From assembly GCA_965216035.1 (NCBI GenBank), contig CBDCFM010000021.1, positions 930,001 through 994,000 on the forward strand: a DNA stretch of 64,000 bases. Reading direction: 5' to 3'. This document shows, in pieces, positions 27,781 through 36,025 of the stretch. The translations under genes and the position numbers were made by a program. This DNA is from G963664115 sp965216035 (lineage in GTDB: Bacteria > Acidobacteriota > Terriglobia > 20CM-2-55-15). How positions within the stretch are numbered: position 1 is the stretch's first letter; each line of letters begins with the position of its first letter. A model generated the notes under the pieces. The model was not told the DNA's origin. It did no database searches and worked only from the letters and a program-made list of their open reading frames with translations.

Positions 27781-28525
27781 CTCACCCCTGCCTTCCGTTT
27801 TGACCCAAACCTCATGTGCAGCAAGGTCCCTTCGCTCCACGGGCGTTACTCCGCTTCATCGCTACTACGAACCTCGCCGCCACCGTCTCGTCTTCCATCC
27901 CTTTCCCGGCGGTTACCGGTTATAGAATGTGCCTTGCTTCCGCCGATTTCTCGGTCGGGACGAGGACGGTTTCTCCAGTTGCTTAGCCTGCCCTTGTCCT
28001 CGTGCCGTCTCTATCACCCCGCCGGAGCGATGCGTCTCATCAATCAGTCTGCGACACATCGTGCAGCCTTCGCCCTCAGCCAATGGGCTCGGCCTCCGGA
28101 CCTAATCTGACGAGGCTACCTCTGAGTTCACTCGCGTTACGGCCCGAGAACTCGCTCACCATCCTGAAGATGGCTTCGTCAGCCCGCTTCATCCGCTTCG
28201 TTTCCTCCACGGATGGGACTCTGGCTACGGGGTTCTGACTTTTACCCCGGTGAGTCTATCTCCCACTGAACAGGCCAGCCTTCGCTGGACGCACTGGCTG
28301 ATGATTTCGGGAGGACGCTGGAGACCGCAGTTGAGGGACCGGGTAGGTTTCATGCCGTAATTCTGGCAGCGATGGAACCGAGTTGAGGGCGTCCTCAGAG
28401 GGTCTATTCCGAACAGTCCCGAACGGGACTAAGGCCCTGGATGTTGCACTGCGTGATCGCCCGTCAGTTTGTCGTCATGCCTCACCAAATGCGGGCCTGT
28501 TGTTGCCACCTCACTCGAGTCAACA

Positions 28526-29473
28526 TCATGGTTCCAGAGGCGGCCGGCTATTGTCTCGGCAGAGCCGAACGAGGTCGTCAATCCTGACCGTCCCGGCACA
28601 CATCACGCTGTCTGCCCCACCCCAGTAGATTTTGAGGGCGCCGTCATCTTCAGCGATAGCGCCGCATGTAAAAACAACGTTGTGGACATAGCCTGTCAAC
28701 TCCCACGGATCTTCCGGCGAGAGTATCCACTCATCGGCGACACCCAGGACCCTCGCAGGATTTCTGAGATCATGAAGAGCAACGCCGAGGCGATACACAG
28801 CACCGCCCATTGTCTGGAAGACTCCATGGAAGATGTTCAGCCATCCCTCGGGCGTACGGATCGGTGTCGCACCCGGACCGGTTTTCATCTCATCCCAATG
28901 ATAGGGGACCGGCGCGATCACGGGTTCTGAGTTGCCCCAGTGAACGAGGTCCGGGGACCAGGACAGCCAGGTGGGCCAGGGTTTGATTTCTGAGTGGGGC
29001 CGGTCCAGTCGTGCATAACGACCCTTGAAGGTCTCAGGGAAAATTACGATGTTACGCATGTCCGGTTCGCTGATCAGCGCGACTCTTTCAATCGTTGTGA
29101 AGTTCTGAGTCTTTGCCAGACCGATACGCACACCGAATCTGGAATAAGCGCTATAGGTGATGTAGTGGTCATTGCCGAAGGAACAAATTCTCGGATCCTC
29201 TACGCCGTACTCCTCGTGCGTTGCGAAAGTCCCCGCTGTAGAGGGCACCATGAACGGAGCCGGCTCCTCCACTCTGAACTGGAACCCATCGTCGCTCCAT
29301 GCGATGCCGATAATCGACCGGCCGTTATGCAGATGGGACCGAAAGAGCATGACGTAACGACCTTGATACTTTGTTACGGCCGCATTGTGAACGGTCTCCA
29401 CAGGATAAGGGACGTCATGCTTCGTAAGAATGGGATTGCCCGGGTAGCGCTCTACGGGTCCGCTAGCACTCAT
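28526..29473 (-). CDS. GH130-family mannoside phosphorylase-like protein
   Basis: This 315-residue five-bladed beta-propeller protein of glycoside hydrolase family 130 belongs to a family that phosphorolyses beta-mannosides to mannose-1-phosphate; a few members hydrolyse instead. Visible family features are NPILTKHDVPYPVETVHNAA, LLFRS-type strands, the motif EEYGVEDPRIC holding the catalytic Asp, GPGATPIRTPEGWLNIFHGV and YVHNVVFTCGA near the end. There is no signal peptide, so it is cytoplasmic. Its start overlaps the true end of the upstream GT4 gene (29463) by 11 bases, so the two are translationally coupled. Confidence 0.9.
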   Translation of the reverse strand: MSASGPVERYPGNPILTKHDVPYPVETVHNAAVTKYQGRYVMLFRSHLHNGRSIIGIAWSDDGFQFRVEEPAPFMVPSTAGTFATHEEYGVEDPRICSFGNDHYITYSAYSRFGVRIGLAKTQNFTTIERVALISEPDMRNIVIFPETFKGRYARLDRPHSEIKPWPTWLSWSPDLVHWGNSEPVIAPVPYHWDEMKTGPGATPIRTPEGWLNIFHGVFQTMGGAVYRLGVALHDLRNPARVLGVADEWILSPEDPWELTGYVHNVVFTCGAIAEDDGALKIYWGGADSVMCAGTVRIDDLVRLCRDNSRPPLEP

Positions 29474-30498
29474 CGTCTTGTTCCGACATTAAGATCTCCC
29501 GGTACACGCGGGTATAGTCTGCGGCCATTCGAGTGTGAGAAAAGCGTAGCTCGACGTCTTTCCGGCAAAGGGATCTATCGATCGATCGTACGGCGTCCAC
29601 CGCATCCACAGCGTCTTCGAAGTTCGAAGTTCTTGACGATATACCCGGTCTGGCCGTGGCGAATAATCTCCGGCATCGAGCCGCGGTCGTATGCAATAAC
29701 CGGTGTCCCGCACGCCATGGACTCCAAGAGACTTAGTCCGAACGGCTCGTCGAAGTTGATCAAATGCAGGAGTGCTAGAGCTCCACCCAGAACCGCGGGC
29801 CGTTCGATGACACCCACCGGTCCGAGATATTCCACCGTCACTCCGTCAATGTAGGGTTGAACCTGGCTGTCGAAATAGTCCTGATCTTGTACGATACCGG
29901 CGATCAGCAGCTTTTTCCCTGCGCGCTTGGCGACTCGAATGGCTTCGTGTGTGCCTTTGTCCGGGTGGATACGCCCGAAGAACAACAGATACTCTCCTTC
30001 CGATTCGCGGAATGAGAACTGCTTGATATCGATACCGTGATGAATAGTGGCTATGTAGTCGAGTTCTGGCGACTTGTCTGATTCGCTGATTGCGACGTAG
30101 TGGGCGCGTCCGTTGTACTTTTTATAGACGGGGACGATCGATGGTGATGAGAACCCGTGAATCGTAGTCAGCACCGGCGTGCGAACCAGTCCCGAATACG
30201 TGAGTGGGAGAAAGTCGAAGTTGTTATGAATGAGATCAAAGTCGGCGGCACGCTCGAAAACTTCGGAAATGTGCAGGCACTCCATTACTTTCGGATCAGC
30301 CAGCGGATCCTCCGAATAGGGGCGTGGGCACACCCCGATTAGTTTTCCAGAGGTCTCGGAATCCCCGCTGGCAAAAAGGGTGACATCCAGGCCCATTCGC
30401 ACCAGTTCCTCGGCGAGGAGGCTGACCATGAGTTCCCATGGTCCATAGGCGCGTGGCGGCGTTCGCCATGAAATTGGGCTAAGGACTGCGATACGCAT
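29463..30498 (-). pseudogene. GT4 glycosyltransferase with a 7-bp duplication frameshift
   Basis: This GT-B glycosyltransferase begins MRIAVLSPISWRTPPRAYGP. It has LLFFGRIHPDKGTHEAIRVA and the nucleotide-sugar motif FDEPFGLSLLESMACGTPVI, typical of GT4 mannosyl- or glucosyltransferases. After GQTGYIVKNFE the frame fails (LRRRCGCGG, stop at 29575). The neighbouring frame gives the expected end, DAVDAVDAVRSIDR then FSHTRMAADYTRVYREIL, stopping at 29463. The cause is a tandem duplication of CGAAGTT (29618-29624 and 29625-29631). Removing one copy gives exactly 342 residues and an overlap with the GH130 start. The 307-residue product made without that repair might keep partial function. Confidence 0.88.
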
Positions 30499-30607
30499 GG
30501 ACGATACGCATGGATATGGCTGACCCGGGCAATATTTGAAAGTGTTGTTCGTTGGGCAACCTGATCGGTGGAGGTTACGGCTATAATCGGACCAGTTTCT
30601 GATTCAG

Positions 30608-30678
30608 GCCAGAGCCCGGGAACACTGAGAGCCAAAGCCCGGGAACACTGATGGCCAGAGCCCGGACATATTGTCCGG
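30608..30678. repeat. 23-bp tandem repeats and adjacent palindrome in a divergent promoter region
   Basis: GCCAGAGCCCGGGAACACTG recurs with a 23-base period at 30608, 30631 (one mismatch) and partly at 30654. The third unit runs into a palindrome, CCGGACA-TAT-TGTCCGG (30662-30678). It lies between the divergent GT4 and GH130 starts, where operators would be expected. Confidence 0.65.
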
Positions 30679-30704
30679 CAGATTCCATCCATGCGCAACG
30701 CCTT

Positions 30705-32186
30705 ATGAGAGTTAAGGAACACCGCACCCGGCTCGTCAGACGGCGACCGACTGTATTGAACGCCGCAAGTTCACGTGTTATCACCCGGCTTCATATTGCC
30801 GGAGACGCCCCACGGTGCGAACAATTGGTCGACCGTGTCTCAAAGCTTGATGACGACGATGTAAGTCACTTGTTGGAAGCCATACTTCAGGACTTCTCGG
30901 CGCGTCACAGAGACTTCAGGGATACCCTGGCGAGGAACTACGATCGGCTCGCAGAGATCGTTCCCGACTGTGCCTCCTTGTCCGCCGAAAAGCGCCTTCT
31001 GTTGGGAGCCTATGTGACTGCCGAATACTCGGTTGAATCGGCAGCTCTGTTTAACCCCTCTATCGTGCCACATCCCGAGCAGAAGGGCGTGAGCAAGGGG
31101 TCCGTTCGCTTTGTGATGAGTTTTCGAGCGACGGGCGAGGGCCACGTTTCCTCCATCGAGTTTCGTAGCGGAGTCGTTGACGAAAACTGCGATATCTATA
31201 TGGATGGCATCAGCCGGTACGTGGCCACACCTGAGATTCACACGGATCCCACTTATGAGCGGTATCATTTTCGACGTAAGCTTGAGGATATCTGTGCGAG
31301 GAATCCGGTCGCGGATCGTCTCTTGGAGGGCTTAAGCGAAACGTTCACATTTGATGAACTCGAGGCCCAGATCAAGAAGTTCAGGGCGACTCGGTTTCCA
31401 GTGGCGGACAAGCGGGACGCAATTGAAATGGTCCTGCGGTTGGCCCAATCCAACTATGCGGTGATCTTCGATCCCGATCGGTCGATTTCCGAGCGCGTAC
31501 TCTTTCCGGTGACGGAGAATGAGCGTGGAGGGATTGAGGACGCGCGCTTTGTGCGTTTTGTCGATGACGATAAGTCGGTTAAATACTATGCAACCTTTAC
31601 GGCGTACAACGGGTTTGCGATATTGCCTCAGCTTCTCTCAACAACGGACTTTCTGAATTTCAAGATCCATACGCTCAGCGGTAACGCCACTCAGAATAAG
31701 GGCATGGCATTGTTTCCGAGGAAAATCAACGGTCACTATGTGATGTTGTCGCGTCAGGACGGAGTGAATAACTACATCATGTTCTCGGATCGACTCCGCA
31801 ATTGGAAGGATGCAGAGCTATTGCAGGCACCGGTTCACCCCCTGGAGTTCGTTCAGGTTGGAAACTGTGGGTCGCCGGTGGAGACATCCGAAGGGTGGCT
31901 TGCGCTGTTTCATGGGGTAGGCCCAATGCGGCGATACAGCATCTGGGCCGAACTGCTGGATCTCGACGATCCGTCCAAGGTCATCGGCCGGCTCGACGAA
32001 CCGATTCTATCGCCCGATGAGCACGAACGAGACGGCTATGTGCCCAACGTGGTTTACACGTGCGGCAGCATGATTCATGGCGACGCACTGATCATGCCCT
32101 ACGGTATCGCGGACCAAAGGTGCAGAGTCGCGACAGTATCGATTCCAGAGCTGATGACGCGCCTCAAGACCCGCCGGCCAGGTTAA
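30705..32186 (+). CDS. GH130-family phosphorylase-like protein, long form
   Basis: This 493-residue GH130 protein of the longer type has an N-terminal helical extension (about 1-95, LVDRVSKLDDDDVSHLLEAI and FSARHRDFRD) before the propeller. Core features are SAALFNPSIVPHPEQ, VMSFRATGEGHVSSIEFRSG, NERGGIEDARFVRF with the catalytic-position Asp, GMALFPRKINGHYVMLSR, GSPVETSEGWLALFHGVGP and GYVPNVVYTCGSM. I prefer the ATG at 30705, which gives the usual N-terminus of this subgroup; the in-frame ATG at 30651 lies inside the repeats. It is divergent from the GT4-GH130 pair. Likely a mannoside phosphorylase. Confidence 0.88.
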   Translation: MRVKEHRTRLVRRRPTVLNAASSRVITRLHIAGDAPRCEQLVDRVSKLDDDDVSHLLEAILQDFSARHRDFRDTLARNYDRLAEIVPDCASLSAEKRLLLGAYVTAEYSVESAALFNPSIVPHPEQKGVSKGSVRFVMSFRATGEGHVSSIEFRSGVVDENCDIYMDGISRYVATPEIHTDPTYERYHFRRKLEDICARNPVADRLLEGLSETFTFDELEAQIKKFRATRFPVADKRDAIEMVLRLAQSNYAVIFDPDRSISERVLFPVTENERGGIEDARFVRFVDDDKSVKYYATFTAYNGFAILPQLLSTTDFLNFKIHTLSGNATQNKGMALFPRKINGHYVMLSRQDGVNNYIMFSDRLRNWKDAELLQAPVHPLEFVQVGNCGSPVETSEGWLALFHGVGPMRRYSIWAELLDLDDPSKVIGRLDEPILSPDEHERDGYVPNVVYTCGSMIHGDALIMPYGIADQRCRVATVSIPELMTRLKTRRPG

Positions 32187-32225
32187 TCCGCTTCCCGGCA
32201 CGACCCGCTGACGTGTTCTCGAATT

Positions 32226-34504
32226 TCACAATATCGGTTGCTTATTTTCATTCATCGTCAAGCCGCGGAGATTGTAGATGGCGAGCAGAGAGAGAACATA
32301 AGAGAGCGTCGACTCCGCTCCCTGATTTTCATTCGCGCCGTTCTGTCCCAGCCCATCGCGGCATCCGCCCGTGGCGTGGTCGTAGAGCTTAACCTGTTGG
32401 TCGTTCTTGCCCAGATACCAATCGAAGCACGTGGATGCCAACTCAATCCATTCATGTGCCTGGGCGCATTCGTATGCCTCGATACACGCTCCGATCATTG
32501 CGGCGGATTCCAAGGGCTGTTGATCATATTGGGCTTTGGTGCCTGATTTAACGAACCAGCCGCGGTTCCCAATCGGTGTGAACCATCCACCCAAGGGATC
32601 GATCTGGATGTCTCTGAGCCATTCGAGCACGTTCATACCGAGAGCGACCATGTCCAGGTCACCGGTAAGCCGTCCGCAAGCCATGAGCGCTTGGGGTAAG
32701 CGTGCATTGTCATAGGCCAGCGTCTGTTCGTGCCACCGCCATGCCTCAGTAGCAAACTCCCGGAATCGATTCCGAAGCCTGCCGCCAAGCGCGCCGAGGA
32801 GTTTCCAGACCTGATCGTCATCATCGTTTCGGCGGAGGTACGCCTGGATTCCGAGAATAGGGAACGCGATTGCACGAGAGTCGGAAAAATGCTCGAGTGT
32901 CGGTAACCCGGCTCGAAACAGTTGAGTCGCAACAGCGACCTGGCCGTCGTCCCTGCCCAAGCCTGCCACGACACCCAGGGCCCACAGCGCGCGGCCGTGG
33001 GAATCCTCCGAGCCGACATCCTCGAGCCACCGACGCTCGTAGGACATGAAGTTGCGAAATCGTCCAGTAGCGGGATTGAAAGAATGGTCTAAGAAGCTGA
33101 GATAGACTGCCGACAGCTCGATCAGTCCGGAATCGTTGCGGTTCAAGACATGTGCCCGGGTGGCGGTAATCAGCGCGCGCGCGTTGTCATCAACGCAGTA
33201 TCCATGTGCGCGGTTCGGTACCGTGAAGGTCGCGTGCTGAAGGATGCCGGTGCTATCGGTCATCAGACGGACGTGTTTCAGGTTGATCTGAGGCAGGCGT
33301 TTCTCACGATGGCTGAGCGTGCCGAGTGCCGGGACGTCTGAAATCGCGGGCGAATGATGTGCAACGGCCTTGGAAAATACCTCTAGATAGCGGCTTCCCA
33401 TCGACTTCATCTCCATCGGACGGCAATATTCGTAGGCTGTACGGCGCATCGCGAGGCTTTCCTCCGGATGGTCGAGAACGTCGTTGATCGATCGCGCCAG
33501 TGACTCGCTATCCCTGAAGGGCACGAGCTTTCCTCGACCCTCAGCTAACATTTCCTGTGCGTACCAGTAGGGGGTCGAGACCACAGCTAGGCCTGCGCCC
33601 AGCGCGTAGGCGAGCGTGCCAGATACGGCCTGGGCCTCATTCAAGTACGGGGTGACATAGATGTCCGCGGCTTGAATGATTTGGAGCAATTCTTTGCGAT
33701 CCAGGAAGCGGTCATGGAAGACGATGTTGTCAGCTATGCCCAGCTCCTTTGCACGCAGATGTAAGCTCAGCCGATAGTCTTCGCCGTTCTCGGCCTTCGA
33801 GTGGGGATGGGTCGCTCCGACGACAAAATAAAGCACGTCCGGATGTGACCTGACAATCTCCGGAAGGGCATCGAGCATATACTCAATGCCTTTTCCCGGT
33901 GACAGCAGTCCGAACGTCAGGATCACGGTCTTGTCACTAGCGGCGACCCTGATACGACCCCGATCAGGACTGAGGAACGGAACATCAAGGATTCCATGGT
34001 GGATGAGGTCGATCTTGGCCGCCGGCACCTCATAGATGTTTCGAAGAAACTCAGCGCAGCCTTCACTCATCACCACTACGCTTGCGGAAACGTCTGCAAG
34101 TTGCTTGATGATCTTATGTTCCGCGGGGACGGTTTTTTCAATACGGTGTGCAATGTCGTGATCAGAGGAGCGTTCAGGTTTCGTGCGAGCTCAACAATGA
34201 AGCTGCCGCGCTGACCACCGAATATGCCGTTTTCGTGTTGGAGGCAGACTGCATCCGGTTTCCGCATGTTGAGAAAGTTTGCTGCGAGGCTGTACTCGTT
34301 CAGCCTGTCTTGATTGATCTGGAATCGCACCGTATCCGGGTACTCGTATCCTTCAGGCCGGTCATTCATGGCCACGATTGAGCAATCGGCATTCGGAATG
34401 TTGTAGGTGATCGCGGTGGCAAGGTCATCCGTAAAGGTGGCAATGCCGCACAGCCTCGGTAGATACGTGCCTATCAGCGCAACTGATGTTATGGACGGTG
34501 GCAT
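32226..34504 (-). pseudogene. GT4 glycosyltransferase with C-terminal helical domain, frameshifted
   Basis: The frame from 34504 (MPPSITSVALIGTYLPRLCG, with FTDDLA and QHENGIFGG) stops at 34076 after LHTVLKKPSP. The next frame continues with EHKIIKQLADVSASVVVMSE and then the second GT-B half, FGLLSPGKGIEYMLDALPEI and EAQAVSGTLAYALGAGLAVV. Adding one A to the run of six at 34133-34138 joins them as LKKTVPAEHKII, giving 759 residues. Residues after about 410 form a separate domain (YCVDDNARALITATRA, EAWRWHEQTLAYDNARLPQA, QYDQQPLESAAMIGA) that looks like an alpha/alpha-toroid carbohydrate-active fold. A homopolymer slip makes sequence error plausible; the downstream part is well preserved. Confidence 0.85.
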
Positions 34505-34642
34505 GCGTGCATGACTCCGGTTAAAAGCAGCCCCGAAACTTAACTATGCTAGGTTAATAATAATTATTCTGCAATGTCGATGGGGTATGTTAGTTGACTG
34601 GAAATAGTTAATAGACTGAAATGGAAAGAGGGTCGTGCGGCG
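34505..34642. promoter_or_regulatory. Divergent promoter region between GT4 and XRE genes
   Basis: This 138-base AT-rich spacer contains the inverted repeat TTAAC (34540-34544) / GTTAA (34553-34557), plus the related sequences TAGTTGAC and TAGTTAATAG nearer the XRE gene. These are reasonable binding sites for the adjacent XRE regulator. I cannot place -10/-35 boxes with confidence. Confidence 0.4.
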
Positions 34643-35500
34643 ATGGACGTATCTCAATTAATTCAGCAGAAGGTGGCCGAGCTGGGATTAGATCAGCGCG
34701 ATCTGGCCGATGCTGCGGAAGTCACCGAGTCCTATATTTCCCAGTTATTGAATCGGAAGAAAATGCTGCCCGCACCGGAGCGGACCGATATCTACGACAA
34801 GCTTGGAAACTTTCTGAAGTTACCAACCGGTAAGCTCGCGGGTTTGGCCGAGGTCCAGCGGCGGCAGGAACTGACGCAAACGATCCAAAGCCCCGCACCC
34901 TTGCACAGCGAGGTTCGAGAACTCTTGATCGATAAATGCAAGCGGGACAATCGCCGTCATGTGCGGGCTATTTTCGAAAAAGAGCCGTTCGGCGAACTTG
35001 AACGCCTGGTTATCCAGAAAATCCTGGACGTGGCAAAGGCGCTGGCCCGGGAGGAGTTGGAAAGCGAAGACTGGCTCCGGACCATGGCTCGAGAAAGCGA
35101 TCGAAGTTATACCCAAATGCGATTCGCCGTCCTCCAGTTCATCGAGACTGACGTGTTGAACATCACCCCGGAAAGTTGTACCGCCTTCCTGGAACCGATG
35201 GTTGTGGGGTGGGACATCGATCTGGCTTCGTTCGATCTGGAGATCCGGTTAAACCGCAGGATCACTCGGTACCATCGGAAGAGATTTGAATTCGTCGAGA
35301 TCGACGCTGCGGGTGCGTCGGGTGAAGAACCGGGACTCGTGGAATTCCTCAAGGATCGCTCTCTCAGCGGAGATGCGACGACCGAGGAGGTCGAATTCCT
35401 CAAACAGCTGCGTTTCAAGAAAGAAAGGCGGCCGACGGCGCTGTTTTACTACCGCGAGCTGCAGAATCTGCGAGATCCTATTCATTTTTGCGGCAAGTGA
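34643..35500 (+). CDS. XRE-family transcriptional regulator
   Basis: This 285-residue regulator has an N-terminal helix-turn-helix of the Cro/CI type (about residues 5-62; KVAELGLDQRDLADAAEVTE then SYISQLLNRKK). The remaining 220 residues are mostly helical and charged, with a possible dimerisation or sensing role (RELLIDKCKRDNRRHVRAIF, FDLEIRLNRRITRYHRKRFE); I do not recognise this domain. It is divergent from the GT4 gene and upstream of the mannose fusion enzyme, so it probably controls the mannoside cluster. Confidence 0.85.
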   Translation: MDVSQLIQQKVAELGLDQRDLADAAEVTESYISQLLNRKKMLPAPERTDIYDKLGNFLKLPTGKLAGLAEVQRRQELTQTIQSPAPLHSEVRELLIDKCKRDNRRHVRAIFEKEPFGELERLVIQKILDVAKALAREELESEDWLRTMARESDRSYTQMRFAVLQFIETDVLNITPESCTAFLEPMVVGWDIDLASFDLEIRLNRRITRYHRKRFEFVEIDAAGASGEEPGLVEFLKDRSLSGDATTEEVEFLKQLRFKKERRPTALFYYRELQNLRDPIHFCGK

Positions 35501-36025
35501 ATGCTGACAGATCGCGCCGTAACGGTCAGCGGAATGAACAGCATCGCAAAAGAGTTCTCATCCCGAAGTTATGTAGAGGCGCAGGCAGAAAGCCCACATC
35601 CTCTGAAAAAGACAAGCAGGCGCGCCGAATGCAACTTGGACCGAGCGCCCTTGACATAAAAGCCGACACGAACAACGATTCTTCGCTTACGGTGTTCGGT
35701 CGAGTTCCGCCGCTTTGAAACCAGTCGTCCTCTTACGGCTTGGCGCTCGCTCAAAACGGAACGGTCACACCGATTTCCGGCAATCTACGCCGGGTTCTTC
35801 CCGAGAAAGAGAGTGCGACTAAACGAGTTCCGGTGACTGCCCCGCTGATCTCAGTCCTTGTGGAGTATATTCGGGGCGTCGAAGCTATGCTAAGGAAAGC
35901 GGAGACTCGCTCCACGTCGCGTTCCCGAGGATCGAACTGTCGGCTCTCGGACTCTTCGAGTTTAGTCTGCGGGTCATCGTTGAGCGAGTTGCCTAACCGA
36001 AAGACGCTGGGGAGATGTTGGGGAC
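35501..36025. other. Intergenic region without a recognisable gene
   Basis: About 525 bases. The small open frames here carry no family motif, and I see no hairpin terminator or tRNA. It presumably holds the promoter of the following fusion gene. Confidence 0.4.

Larger units (their letters stand above)
26300..28294 (-). mobile_element. Group II intron, apparently full length
   Basis: The intron is 1995 nt. Its 5' end reads GTGCGTCC at 28294 (consensus GUGYG) and its 3' end is CCCTAC at 26300 (consensus AY). Domains I-III lie at 28294 to about 27790, the maturase gene occupies domain IV, and a domain V helix with GAAA tetraloop is at 26416-26450. TGGCTGA at 28082-28076 is a candidate EBS1, complementary over seven bases to the last exon bases TCAGCCA (28301-28295). 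A weaker EBS2 candidate, TCGGG at 28147-28143, could pair with CCCGA further upstream in the exon. The boundaries are supported by restoration of the transposase reading frame. Confidence 0.88.
26207..28353 (-). pseudogene. IS6-family transposase remnant split by a group II intron
   Basis: The 5' exon is 28353-28295 (MKPTRSLNCGLQRPPEIIS plus CA). The 3' exon starts at 26299 (TGCAGTCTGG...) and reads AVWQYRGSGLSQRDVDDLLE to ETI at 26207, where homology ends. Joining the exons gives EIISHAVWQY, exactly matching the uninterrupted IS6 copy at 9171-9864 (EIISHAVWLY). Only the N-terminal quarter of the transposase remains; the DDE core is missing, so this IS was dead or was truncated after the intron arrived. 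Confidence 0.85.

Noticed and set aside
30608..30665. Possible CRISPR array
   Set aside because: The 23-base units are contiguous with no spacers and only about 2.5 copies; no cas genes are nearby.
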